Shown in pieces: positions 25,799-34,338 of a stretch of 64,000 bases of DNA. How positions within the stretch are numbered: position 1 is the stretch's first letter; each line of letters starts with the position of its first letter. Where the stretch lies: NCBI GenBank assembly GCA_000509105.1, contig BAIF02000004.1, positions 1 to 64,000 of the forward strand, in the 5' to 3' direction. The notes under the pieces are model-generated. The model was not told the origin of the DNA, made no database searches, and was given only the letters and a program-made list of their open reading frames with translations. A program made the translations under genes and the position numbers. The stretch is from Clostridiales bacterium VE202-21 (GTDB lineage: Bacteria; Bacillota; Clostridia; Lachnospirales; Lachnospiraceae).

Positions 25799-27667
25799 AT
25801 GACAAACTATGCAGAATTATTGCAAAAAAACAGCCTTTCCACTATGGAGAGCAAAGAAGTCTGCAATGCACTTATGACAGAAGATCCCAGGATGGAGAAG
25901 CTGATCCTGAAATACTTTCAGCCAAATGATTATATGAAAATATGGCAGCGCAGAATTGGTGATGGCCTCATCGGTGGAAAAGCCTGTGGGATGGTCATGG
26001 CCCAAAAGTTACTGAGCATTTATCTCCCCGACTGCAAAGAACACCTGACTTCTCCAGATTCCTGGTTCATAGGCTCCCATGTCTTTCATGATTATGTAGC
26101 AGAGAATCAGTGCGAAGGGCTCTGGCGGATACAGACTCTAAAAAAAGAGGATATGGAAGAGATAAAAAAGTTTCAGGACAGACTCCTGTCAGGTAAATTC
26201 TCATCCCCTGTGATACAAAAACTGGAAGAAATATTGGACAATTATGGCCAGACTCCACTCATTATACGCTCCAGCAGCCTCATGGAAGATAGTTATGAAA
26301 ATGCCTTCACAGGTAAATATGACTCGGTCATTTGTGCCAATCAGGGTACAAAAGCAGAACGTATGGCAGAACTTTTAAATGCTGTACGCAGCGTATATGC
26401 CAGCGTACTGAATCTTTCCGCATTGGAATACCGCAAAAAACGGCACCTGTTGAACAAGGAAGAACATATGGCTCTTATCATCCAGACTGTGGCCGGGAGC
26501 ACACATGGGCAATATTTCTTCCCGGCTGCTGCAGGCATGGGGTGCTCTTATAATCCTTATAAATGGATGGAACAATTAAATCCCAAAGCGGGAATGCTGC
26601 GAATCGTCATGGGTCTTGGCACCCGTGCCGTGGAGCAGACTCCTGGTGACTATCCCCGGCTGGTCGGATTGGACCGGGCCCGCGCAAATCTCCACCCAAC
26701 GATCGCCGAGCGTCACAAGTATTCCCAGCGGCATGTTGATGTCATTGACCTTGCCGCAGGAGGGCTGTGTACCAAATCTTTGGAGGATATGACTGACCTT
26801 CTTCCTAAATGCCAGAGAAACATGCTGTTGAGCCATGATACTGAAGCAGAAACGCTCCTGGCCCAACGCCGAATCTATCGGAACATATACTTTGCAGACT
26901 GCCAGGGTCTGGTTGAAAACTCCGATTTTATTAACGTCATGCGAAAAGCCCTGAACATGTTTGAAAAAGAGTATGAACGGCCTGTGGATGTAGAATTTGC
27001 GGTAGACACTTCTGCCGATGGCTCCTGGCACATCAACATTTACCAGTGCCGTCCTCTCCGGTCAGCTTCCGCCGAAGGAATCACAATTTCCGGAGGTGTT
27101 GAACACGAATTTCTTTTCGATATAACCGGGGCGTCCATTGGACGTTCAGAAGAGAAAAAAATTGATTATATTGTATGGGTAGATCCTCAGAAATATTACG
27201 AATGTCCATACTCTGAAAAACCAAACATCGGACGGATGATTGGCAAGATAAATCAAAAATTTAAAGATACGGATAACGGGCGGCTCCTGCTTACACCTGG
27301 ACGGATTGGAACCACTTCGCCTGAACTGGGGGTTCCCGTGGCCTATGCCGATATCAGCCAGTTCTGTGCGGTCTGCGAAGTGGCATATGAAAAAGCAGGT
27401 TACTTCACGGATCTCTCCTACGGCAGCCATATGTTTCAGGACATGGTGGAGGCCGGCGTGTTTTATGGGGCAATCACAAAAAACCGGACGACAAAATTAT
27501 ACCGCCCGGAAATGCTGAAACAATATCCGGAGATCCTGCATAAGTGGTGGCCTGATGCAGGAAAAATCCGGGAAATTGTAAAGCTCTATGATCTGACCGG
27601 CCTCCATGCATCTATCATCCTGGATGCCAGGGCTGGAAGAGCTGTCTGCCGCATTTTCTCCCCCTGA
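25799..27667 (+). CDS. PEP/pyruvate-binding (PPDK_N-like) ATP-grasp protein
   Basis: The 622-residue protein resembles the N-terminal ATP-grasp domain of PEP synthase and pyruvate phosphate dikinase (about residues 40-420): LIGGKACGMVMAQ, PLIIRSSSLMEDSYENAFTG, and INIYQCRPLR. The region about 440-622 has PGRIGTTSPELGVPV and no clear GGxTSH phospho-histidine motif, so it is not a complete PEP synthase. It may be a stand-alone phosphotransferase of unknown substrate. The start has only a weak site (GGGG, 8 nt away). It is the last gene of the operon and is followed by a hairpin. Its codon usage is GC-richer than that of the preceding genes, so it may have joined the operon later. Confidence 0.75.
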   Translation: MTNYAELLQKNSLSTMESKEVCNALMTEDPRMEKLILKYFQPNDYMKIWQRRIGDGLIGGKACGMVMAQKLLSIYLPDCKEHLTSPDSWFIGSHVFHDYVAENQCEGLWRIQTLKKEDMEEIKKFQDRLLSGKFSSPVIQKLEEILDNYGQTPLIIRSSSLMEDSYENAFTGKYDSVICANQGTKAERMAELLNAVRSVYASVLNLSALEYRKKRHLLNKEEHMALIIQTVAGSTHGQYFFPAAAGMGCSYNPYKWMEQLNPKAGMLRIVMGLGTRAVEQTPGDYPRLVGLDRARANLHPTIAERHKYSQRHVDVIDLAAGGLCTKSLEDMTDLLPKCQRNMLLSHDTEAETLLAQRRIYRNIYFADCQGLVENSDFINVMRKALNMFEKEYERPVDVEFAVDTSADGSWHINIYQCRPLRSASAEGITISGGVEHEFLFDITGASIGRSEEKKIDYIVWVDPQKYYECPYSEKPNIGRMIGKINQKFKDTDNGRLLLTPGRIGTTSPELGVPVAYADISQFCAVCEVAYEKAGYFTDLSYGSHMFQDMVEAGVFYGAITKNRTTKLYRPEMLKQYPEILHKWWPDAGKIREIVKLYDLTGLHASIILDARAGRAVCRIFSP

Positions 27668-27676
27668 GGAACACAT

Positions 27677-27710
27677 ACTGCGCAGCAAGGCCCCTGACGT
27701 GCTGCGCAGT
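27677..27710. terminator. Hairpin between convergent genes
   Basis: ACTGCGCAGC (27677-27686) pairs perfectly with GCTGCGCAGT (27701-27710) across a 14-nt loop. No long T-run follows, so a terminator is likely mainly by position. Confidence 0.6.
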
Positions 27711-27720
27711 CCACTGTATC

Positions 27721-28995
27721 TTAAATCAGCCAGACTGGTACATACCAGTTTTTTTCATCAACAGGAAGTAACTCATTTGCCATACAGACAACGCTCCCTG
27801 TTCCTATCTCTACTTTAAGTGTCTCCAAAGCATCAAATGTTCCTGACGCGCTTACAGGGTCTAACACATGAAAATTTTTTATCGCCGTTTTTCCAGGTGA
27901 AGCAGCTTTTTTAATCTCAATGGGAGACAGTATACCATTCTGAAAAATCAGCAGGTCAATTTCCTTTTGATCTTTATCCCGATAATAATAAATTGGAGGC
28001 TCTTTTCCCGCATTCAGGTAACTTTTATAAATTTCAGAGAATACATAGCTCTCAAAAAATGCTCCTGACATTGCCCCTCTTTCCAGTGCCTCCGGGTTCC
28101 CCCATTTTAAAAGATAAGCGGCCAGACCCGTATCTAAAAAATGGAGAAGCGGCATTTTTACTACTCGTTTCAAAGCATTATTATGATAAGGCTGTACAAG
28201 CGCGATGATATGGGAAGATACTAAAACAGAAAGCCATTTCTTAGCAGTAGGAGCCGTAATCCCGGCCGCACTTGCCAGTTCCTCGTACACAACAGGTTTG
28301 GATGTATGAGCGGCGGCAATCGTCATAAAATTATAAAACTGCATTTCATCAGCAACCTGAGCCAGATCACGGATATCCCTCTGTAAATATGTGTCTACAT
28401 AGGAACGGTAATAGGTTTCCCAGTCAATATGGTCATCAGCATAGAGTTCTGGCATAGAGCCTCTGAATATTCTCCGGTAGATCTCATTTAACCCACGTGC
28501 CTTTGTTACAGATAAACGCTCCAACAAACGCCCGGTATCCGTGGAAAAGGGTTCATTTGGCACCTGATAGATCTCCGCATCGGACAATCCCAGCAAATTT
28601 ACAATTCCCACGCGTCCGGCAAGACTTTCACTCACATTTTGCATAAGCCGGAAAACCTGCGATCCTGTAATCCAGAAATCCCCTTTCCGCTTAGAACGAT
28701 CAACACTCATTTTAATATAAGGCAGCAGCTCCGTTGCATACTGAATCTCATCAATCAGAACAGGCGGAGTATATCTTTGCATGAACAAAGCCGGATCTTT
28801 CTTTGCCAGATACCTCACATCAGGATCATCCAGAGTCACATATTTACGATCCACTCCAAGTTCACGCTGCGTCTCCGCCAGTTTTTGCAGCAAAGTTGTC
28901 TTTCCCACCTGCCTGGGCCCGGTTACCAAAAGTACAGGAAACATTGTCGATATCTGCTCAATCGTCCCCTCCACAGCTCTTTTAATATATACCAT
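27721..28995 (-). CDS. AAA+ ATPase with C-terminal DUF4143-like domain
   Basis: A 424-residue ATPase of the type often annotated as an ATP-binding DUF4143 protein. Walker A is VTGPRQVGKTTLL (about residues 20-33) and the Walker B-like stretch reads FMQRYTPPVLIDEIQYA. A winged-helix segment (about 200-260) and a nuclease-like C-terminus with DQKEIDLLIFQNGILSPIEI follow; the D and E-x-K residues recall PD-(D/E)XK-like proteins. The cellular role is unknown. ATG 28995 is chosen because GGGAGAGG lies just upstream. The gene has its own promoter and is not part of either neighbouring operon. Confidence 0.85.
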   Translation of the reverse strand: MVYIKRAVEGTIEQISTMFPVLLVTGPRQVGKTTLLQKLAETQRELGVDRKYVTLDDPDVRYLAKKDPALFMQRYTPPVLIDEIQYATELLPYIKMSVDRSKRKGDFWITGSQVFRLMQNVSESLAGRVGIVNLLGLSDAEIYQVPNEPFSTDTGRLLERLSVTKARGLNEIYRRIFRGSMPELYADDHIDWETYYRSYVDTYLQRDIRDLAQVADEMQFYNFMTIAAAHTSKPVVYEELASAAGITAPTAKKWLSVLVSSHIIALVQPYHNNALKRVVKMPLLHFLDTGLAAYLLKWGNPEALERGAMSGAFFESYVFSEIYKSYLNAGKEPPIYYYRDKDQKEIDLLIFQNGILSPIEIKKAASPGKTAIKNFHVLDPVSASGTFDALETLKVEIGTGSVVCMANELLPVDEKNWYVPVWLI

Positions 28996-29047
28996 CTGAA
29001 CCTCTCCCTTCAAAACTAAATTGCACAAATCAGAAAGAACTGCCTCT

Positions 29048-29155
29048 CCGTCCATTCCAAATTACCATTTTAGTTTAGCCAAAATTACCGACATTGTCAA
29101 TCACATTTCCGTCTATTCTAAAATTATATTTTAGTTTAGCCATATCACTTACATT
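29048..29155 (-). repeat. Two diverged 47-bp direct repeats carrying the ATPase promoter
   Basis: Copies at 29048-29095 and 29109-29155 share CCGTC-ATTC-AAA, TTTTAGTTTAGCCA and ACATT at a 61-bp offset. In the proximal copy TTGACA (29095-29100) and TAAACT (29072-29077) form a minus-strand promoter with a 17-bp spacer. The distal copy lacks the -35 and instead holds CTAAAAT-TAT-ATTTTAG, an inverted repeat that could be an operator. Confidence 0.6.
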
Positions 29156-29251
29156 TCCTGATCTTATAAAATAATCAAGCTCCCCTCGCCGCCTATACAC
29201 ACTCCTTTTCCAAATCGATCCACCGCCCCCATCAAAGCCCCTGCCGCACCC
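29156..29251. other. Intergenic segment without a recognised feature
   Basis: C-rich sequence between the ATPase promoter repeats and structured element A. A short hairpin CGCACCC/GGGTGCG near its end overlaps the element boundary. I see no gene. Confidence 0.4.
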
Positions 29252-29562
29252 CCCTGGGTGCGTCCAGCTCCGTGAAAGCGGAAGCGGGCTGCCCCGGGGA
29301 TACATATGCCGTTTCTTTGAGCATATAGCGCGGTTAGCAGCAGTAAGAGAAAAAGAGCAGAATCGCAGGACTGGAAACTGATTCCGAATCAGTTTCCAAG
29401 GAAGCCTGAGCCGTCTAAGCATCAGCTTAGGCGGTGAATGCTTCCGATGTCCTGCGATTCTGCTCTTTTTCTCTTAACTGCTGCTTACCAAGCGGACTGC
29501 CCAAAGAAACGGCATATGTATCCCCGGGGCAGCCCGCTTCCGCTTTCACGGAGCGTCCCCCC
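29252..29562 (-). repeat. Structured near-palindromic element A (candidate RNA or mobile element)
   Basis: The outer arms 29267-29319 and 29502-29554 are a perfect 53-bp inverted repeat. An internal loop (AGCATATAGCGCG opposite AAGCGGACTGCC) and a short stem follow, then a perfect 28-bp inner stem (29344-29371 with 29449-29476). The core has two hairpins: 29373-29397 with apex TTCCGAA, and 29410-29435 with loop ATCA flanked by TGAGCCG and CGGTGAATGC. The right end GACGC/GGGGGG lies 4 bp after the dac stop codon on the minus strand. Element B at 52936-53260 has the same layout and the same loop motifs on different stem sequences. No protein is encoded. Confidence 0.8.
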
Positions 29563-29566
29563 TTCC

Positions 29567-30943
29567 CTACCTCTTCCGCCGCCCAAAACATATCCCTGCG
29601 ATTAACAGGATGAGTACTGCCGCCGCCCCAATCCCGATATACAGTTTGAGCCTCGGCTGTTCATCCTTTTTATCTTTGGGCGTCTCAACAGGCGTATCCT
29701 CCTGTTTATTATCTATTTTACGACTGTCACTTGCCGCAGTATCCCCCATTAGCTTCTGATACCCTTCTTCAGTCAGGGTGGCTTCCGCGCTGCCGACTGC
29801 CTGGCCCTTATAGGTATAGATGACTTTACCGTCTCTAATCCCGCTTTCGGTCAGAACAATATTCTTTTCAAGCTGGGAAAATTCTATCCCGTCCGGCAGT
29901 ACGACATAAGCATCTTCTGTGTTAAAATTCCTGATGTCTTCTGAAGTCTCCAGACTCTCAACCGGAACTTTTTTGAAGTTCGAAAAAACATAATCCATCA
30001 TGGCCTTTGTATCCGTATACGCATCGACTCCATAATCGTAGAGGACTACAGCGGCCAGGTGCATATTTCCATTGTCTGCCATTGTCACCAGCGTGGTTTT
30101 TGCCTGATCTGTGTATCCGGTTTTTCCGCCGGTACAGTATTCGTAATAATAGTAATTCTCCGGCCAAAGCATCTTATGGTTCTGTTGAAATACACGTTCT
30201 TCCTGCGTCAGGTTCGTAGGGCCAATCTTGTACTCCAGTTTTCCCATAATGGTTCTAAATTCGTCCTGCTGGTACACTGCGGATGCAATCAGGGCCATAT
30301 CATGGGCTGTTGTGTAATGTTCATCGTCATGCAGCCCGTTCGGATTCACCCAATGGGAGTTGGTGCATCCAAGCTCTTTTGCCCTGTCATTCATTTTCCG
30401 GATAAATGTATCATAATCTCCGCCCAGGCTCTGCTCCCCCACACTCTCGGCAACCGCATGGGACACCTCATTTGCAGAAGCCAGAAGTACCGCGTGCAGT
30501 GCATCTTCGAGGCTTAATTCCTCTCCTGCTTTCATTCCAATCTGCGCGTCATCATACTGCAGAAAAGAGATACTGTCTTCGGTAAATTTTACCTTATCCG
30601 CCAGATCCGCATTTTCCAGAGCTACCAGAGTAGTCAGCAGTTTTGTGATACTTGCAGGGTAATGTTTTGCATCCATATTCTTGCCATACAGAATTGCACC
30701 GCTCTCCATATCCATTACCACAGCCGAATCTGCATATACATTTGGTCCCTGAGGCCAGCCCTCCAGCCCGTTCGTATCAATCGCCGCCTCATAAGATGCG
30801 GCCTTCTCCTGCAGTTCCGCCTCAGCGGCAAGCTCTTCCTCTGTCTTCTCCTGCGTATCCCCATCCTCCGCCAGCACAACTGCCGGGGAAAGGATCAATA
30901 TAGCTGCTGCTAAAAAACAAAATAAAATCCGTTTTAACTTCAT
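29567..30943 (-). CDS. D-alanyl-D-alanine carboxypeptidase (DacF/DacA-type PBP)
   Basis: This membrane-anchored penicillin-binding protein trims the terminal D-Ala of peptidoglycan stem peptides. The 458-residue protein has a signal peptide (residues about 1-25, ending near VVLAED). The three active-site motifs are SITK in PASITKLLT, SAN in LLASANEVSHAVAE, and KTG in GGKTGYTD. A C-terminal beta domain, a Lys/Asp-rich linker and a final membrane helix with GRRKR follow. ATG 30943 is preceded by GGAGG at 5 nt; an upstream codon has no ribosome site. The gene is monocistronic and is followed directly by element A. Confidence 0.93.
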   Translation of the reverse strand: MKLKRILFCFLAAAILILSPAVVLAEDGDTQEKTEEELAAEAELQEKAASYEAAIDTNGLEGWPQGPNVYADSAVVMDMESGAILYGKNMDAKHYPASITKLLTTLVALENADLADKVKFTEDSISFLQYDDAQIGMKAGEELSLEDALHAVLLASANEVSHAVAESVGEQSLGGDYDTFIRKMNDRAKELGCTNSHWVNPNGLHDDEHYTTAHDMALIASAVYQQDEFRTIMGKLEYKIGPTNLTQEERVFQQNHKMLWPENYYYYEYCTGGKTGYTDQAKTTLVTMADNGNMHLAAVVLYDYGVDAYTDTKAMMDYVFSNFKKVPVESLETSEDIRNFNTEDAYVVLPDGIEFSQLEKNIVLTESGIRDGKVIYTYKGQAVGSAEATLTEEGYQKLMGDTAASDSRKIDNKQEDTPVETPKDKKDEQPRLKLYIGIGAAAVLILLIAGICFGRRKR

Positions 30944-31072
30944 AATTTCCTCCAGATTTTTATTATCATATGCAGAACCTGCAGAACTCATTCTTCTATA
31001 AAATTATTTCATAAATAAAAATAAAATTTATTATTGAGCTTTTCGTGTTTTGGATAAGAATCTATACATTAC

Positions 31073-31101
31073 ATAGTACCTCAAATATTGGACACTTACA
31101 A
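31073..31101 (-). promoter_or_regulatory. Possible promoter of the carboxypeptidase gene
   Basis: On the minus strand TTGTAA (31096-31101) and TACTAT (31073-31078) have a 17-bp spacer, about 125 nt before the start codon. The match is moderate and the region is AT-rich. Confidence 0.4.
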
Positions 31102-31145
31102 GTATTAAACTTTTGAAATCTATCCGCCAGCAAGACGGAAGCTCG

Positions 31146-31763
31146 TTAACGAATTCCTAATTTTATTACGCATTCCCTCAACAATCTCCGGAATGTTTTA
31201 CTCTCCGCTGTCTTTTCATCGTGCCCCGGCGCCAGATAGATCATCCTGCCCTTTTTATAATTCCTGCACCAGCCCGCAGGGTAGTCTTCTCCCTGATATT
31301 GAAAAGTAAGAAAAATCTGTTTCTCCGAATCCAGCTGCCTCACCATATAAGGCTCTTCCTCTAACTGAAACTCTTTTTCTCCCGGACACTTTGCAGTACG
31401 ATAAACCAGCAGGCAGCGGGGAGGATGCGTTACGAAGTTCCCGCCGTATGCTTTTTCCAGCTTACTTCCTGCGCGGCTGATAATTCCGTTATGCAGCGCC
31501 AGAAGACGGCCGTCGCATGCAAGATAATCCGCAAGAATGTCATCGAATCCATTCAGATTCTGGTAATCGTCAAGATAACTGATGATACAGTCATATAACT
31601 GCAGGTCAGAAATAGTCAGGCCGCGGTAATCTGTACATACGCTTATCTCCCCCAGGGATTCCAGTGCCTCCCGGATGCCGGGCAGCACTCTGCTAAGCGG
31701 ATGATAAGGCGCCTGTTCTTCATCCCCTAATATCATAATCTTTTTTTCCGTCAACTCTTTCAT
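31146..31763 (-). CDS. ThuA-like domain protein (trehalose-utilisation family)
   Basis: A 205-residue class I glutamine-amidotransferase-like fold of the ThuA family. Diagnostic stretches are LLALHNGIIS, GNFVTHPP and GRMIYLAPGHDEKT. ThuA proteins occur in sugar-catabolic loci and some act with keto-sugar dehydrogenases; the reaction is not generally known. The start overlaps closely with AGGAGGT (1-nt gap), so a start at an internal ATG is possible. It is the last gene of the long minus-strand sugar locus and begins 5 nt after the SDR stop. Confidence 0.78.
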   Translation of the reverse strand: MKELTEKKIMILGDEEQAPYHPLSRVLPGIREALESLGEISVCTDYRGLTISDLQLYDCIISYLDDYQNLNGFDDILADYLACDGRLLALHNGIISRAGSKLEKAYGGNFVTHPPRCLLVYRTAKCPGEKEFQLEEEPYMVRQLDSEKQIFLTFQYQGEDYPAGWCRNYKKGRMIYLAPGHDEKTAESKTFRRLLRECVIKLGIR

Positions 31764-31768
31764 ACCTC

Positions 31769-32512
31769 CTACCAGGGAATGATGCTCCCGTCATAGCTGT
31801 CCAATACCAGCTTTTCCTGTTCCCGTATTTTGAAAAAGCTCTGCAGGGCCAGCCTTGCCGCTTCTTCCGGATTCAGATCGGCGTGTTCTTCTTTGGTTCC
31901 CATCATATAGGTATTCATCCATCCGGGGTGATAGAGACGGATTTCATAACCGTCTTTTTTCAGCCGGTTTGAAAGAACTGCCATACCTGCGTTGAGTGCA
32001 GCCTTGGACATGCAGTATTCGGTTTCGTCCTCCCGCCAGCAGGTCCCGATGCTTCCTGCTTCCGAAGAAATACAGCAGATCTTTTTGTCTGTGCCCCGGT
32101 CCATAAGCGGAAGAAATGCCTCTGTCACCCGTATTGCTCCCAATGCGTTGACATTAAGCGTCCGAAGCATCCCAGGATAGTCATATCCATCCCGAATGTC
32201 CCGGATCGTACCATTGATTCCTGCACAATGAATCAGCATATCAACCGTTTCCACACGTTCCATCACCTTTTGAACCGCTGTTTTTACAGAATTATCATCT
32301 CCCACATCCAGCGGCACACAGATCAGGCGGTCAGGATAAGTCTGTTTCAAGGCATCGAGTTCCTTCCATTCCTCCATATACCTGCCTGCAATCACTTGAA
32401 ATGTGGTTTTTGATTCTGCACCGGTCTGCCTCCCGCTGGTTTTCAAAAATTCCTCACACAATGCAAATCCCAGTCCCCGGTCTGCACCTGTTACCATCAC
32501 AGTTTTCCTCAT
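31769..32512 (-). CDS. Short-chain dehydrogenase/reductase
   Basis: A 247-residue NAD(P)-dependent SDR. The cofactor motif is TGADRGLGFAL, the catalytic pair is YCMSK (YxxxK) and the active-site serine lies in ICCISSEAGS. The substrate is unknown; next to ThuA and PfkB, a sugar or sugar-alcohol is likely. ATG 32512 overlaps the pfkB-like stop as ATGA and follows GGGAGG by 10 nt, which argues for translational coupling. A TTG two codons upstream is an alternative. Confidence 0.85.
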   Translation of the reverse strand: MRKTVMVTGADRGLGFALCEEFLKTSGRQTGAESKTTFQVIAGRYMEEWKELDALKQTYPDRLICVPLDVGDDNSVKTAVQKVMERVETVDMLIHCAGINGTIRDIRDGYDYPGMLRTLNVNALGAIRVTEAFLPLMDRGTDKKICCISSEAGSIGTCWREDETEYCMSKAALNAGMAVLSNRLKKDGYEIRLYHPGWMNTYMMGTKEEHADLNPEEAARLALQSFFKIREQEKLVLDSYDGSIIPW

Positions 32513-33456
32513 CTCCAAAATGCCTCCCGATACTGTTCTTCTCTTTCTGCAAAATCACAGGGCAGGATCTCACCTGTATTTTGAAAATGTTCCACACATT
32601 TTCTCGTAGGAATTCCGGTACGCCCGCCCAGGACCGTACACTTTATCGCGGAAACCGCTCCGGCAAATAAAGCTGCTGATTCTGCATTCATTCCTTCCGC
32701 TATTCCACAGGTAAATGCGCCGTGAAAAACATCCCCCGCCCCGGTCGTGTCCAAAACCTCCACAGGATAGGATGCTGATTCAAAAAATCTACCATGATCC
32801 ATTCCTGCACATCCCTTTGCCCCCAGCGTAACGACAACTACCGGCGGCCCCTCTTTGGACAGAAGCCCCAGATTCTTCTTGTACTCTCCGTCAGAATAAA
32901 GATGATTGTAATAATATTCTGATAGTATAAAAACATCAATATTCCTCAGGTTTCTCTGGGTCCGCTCATCAAATTCATCCCCATCCACAACAACGGTTCC
33001 TCCGTTTTCATGTACATATTTCGCCATCTTTTCCGCCACGGTATCCATCTGATACAGCATCAGATAATCCCCTTTTTTAAAGATTTCGTAAGGGATATCC
33101 GCAGCGTTCCACGGCTGAACCGTAGATGCAGATTCAATATAGTGCTTTCCCCGCTTTTCAGAATCTACAATACTGACACAAAAAGCAGTTCTGCCTTTTC
33201 GCATCTCCAGGTGCGAAACATCCACGCCAAGCACTTTTAAGTCTTCTACACAAAGCTTCCCATACCTGTCATTACCCACAGCCCCAATAAATGCAGTTTC
33301 TGCCCCCAGACGCGCAGCAGCGGCAACCGCATTTGCAATCTTGCCCCCGCCCATCAGACTCACATCCTGAAATTCCACCAGTTCCTCTTCTGTTGGCATG
33401 TGCGGGCACAAAATATTCATGTCCATACAGGGGTAATCAAATCCTATGATCCTCAT
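32509..33456 (-). CDS. PfkB-family carbohydrate kinase
   Basis: This ATP-dependent ribokinase-like sugar kinase has 315 residues. The N-terminal GGGKIANAVAAAARLG and the anion-hole and catalytic motif DTTGAGDVFHGAF with the conserved Asp identify the family. The substrate is probably the ketose made by the FucI-like isomerase upstream in the operon, and the product would feed the aldolase. Start ATG 33456 follows AGGAGG by about 5 nt; the in-frame GTG two codons earlier is too close. Confidence 0.9.
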   Translation of the reverse strand: MRIIGFDYPCMDMNILCPHMPTEEELVEFQDVSLMGGGKIANAVAAAARLGAETAFIGAVGNDRYGKLCVEDLKVLGVDVSHLEMRKGRTAFCVSIVDSEKRGKHYIESASTVQPWNAADIPYEIFKKGDYLMLYQMDTVAEKMAKYVHENGGTVVVDGDEFDERTQRNLRNIDVFILSEYYYNHLYSDGEYKKNLGLLSKEGPPVVVVTLGAKGCAGMDHGRFFESASYPVEVLDTTGAGDVFHGAFTCGIAEGMNAESAALFAGAVSAIKCTVLGGRTGIPTRKCVEHFQNTGEILPCDFAEREEQYREAFWR

Positions 33457-33465
33457 AAACACCTC

Positions 33466-34304
33466 CTACCAGCGTGTCAAACTGATTTTCTCTTTCAAAA
33501 ATGCCTTTGCCGCCTGCGCCGCATCTGCCAGGGTACAAAATATATAAGGTTCTCCCACATCTTCCTTTATGTTCTTCTGCACCGCATAAAAAATGGTCTG
33601 GTCGTATCCTGTTCCCACATTCAGCTTACGGATCCCTCTTTTCACAGCTTCCCTGATCTGGCTGTCTGGAATTCCTGTGCCTCCATGGAGCACCAGTGGA
33701 ATGGAAACCTCTCTCTTAATCGCATCCAGGCGCTCCATATCCAGCTTCGGCTCTCTGACATAATTGCCATGCGCACTGCCAAATGCAATCGCAAGTACGT
33801 CACACTCCGTCCGCTCCACGAATTGCTTCGCCAGCTCCGGGGAGGTGTAGCCACTGTCATCCGCAAAATCTGCAAGCGTATCTGCATTTCCCACATGCCC
33901 CAGTTCAGCCTCCACATCCACACCCATAGCGTGTGCCGCTTTTACGACCTCCCTTGTCCTTCTGACATTCTCCTCGAATTCACAGGATGAAAAATCCACC
34001 ATGATACTGGTAAATCCGGCTTTCAGGCACTGCATTGCAAGCTCGTAGCTGTCCCCGTGATCTAGCATCAGCCCCACCGGTACTCGCTCTTTGCGGCCAG
34101 TGTCTCTACGATCCGGGCAAAAGTATCCACACTGATATACTCTGTCATCTCAGGGTATATCATAACGATTGTCGCTGTCTTCAGCTCCGCTGCCGCCTCA
34201 ATCACCCAATTGATCGTTTCAAAGTTAAAGGTATCAAATGCAGTCACCGCATATCCCCCTTTATCTGCTTCTTTTAAAATCTCTGATACTTTTACTAATG
34301 GCAT
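33466..34304 (-). pseudogene. Class II aldolase gene split by a one-base frameshift
   Basis: From ATG 34304 (GAGGAGGAG upstream) the frame encodes MPLVKVSEILKEADKGGYAV and so on, up to AAKSE, and then hits a stop. The remainder, GLMLDHGDSYELAM through FGSAHGNYV, LVLHGGTGIP and KLNVGTGYD, is in another frame to 33466. Insertion of one G between 34082 and 34083 (GAG-GTA-CCG-GTG) restores a 279-residue zinc aldolase with the active-site DHG intact. In the sugar locus it should cleave the phosphorylated ketose made by PfkB. As with four other genes here, the lesion is one missing G/C in a short run. Confidence 0.88.
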
Positions 34305-34338
34305 ATGTTTCTCCTCCTCTTATCTTTCATCGGCCTCA

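Noticed and set aside
29410-29445. Group II intron domain V (GAGCCG...CGGTG)
   Set aside because: The paired GAGCC/CGG pattern is superficially similar, but the bulge, the GNRA loop and the rest of an intron or its reverse transcriptase are absent.
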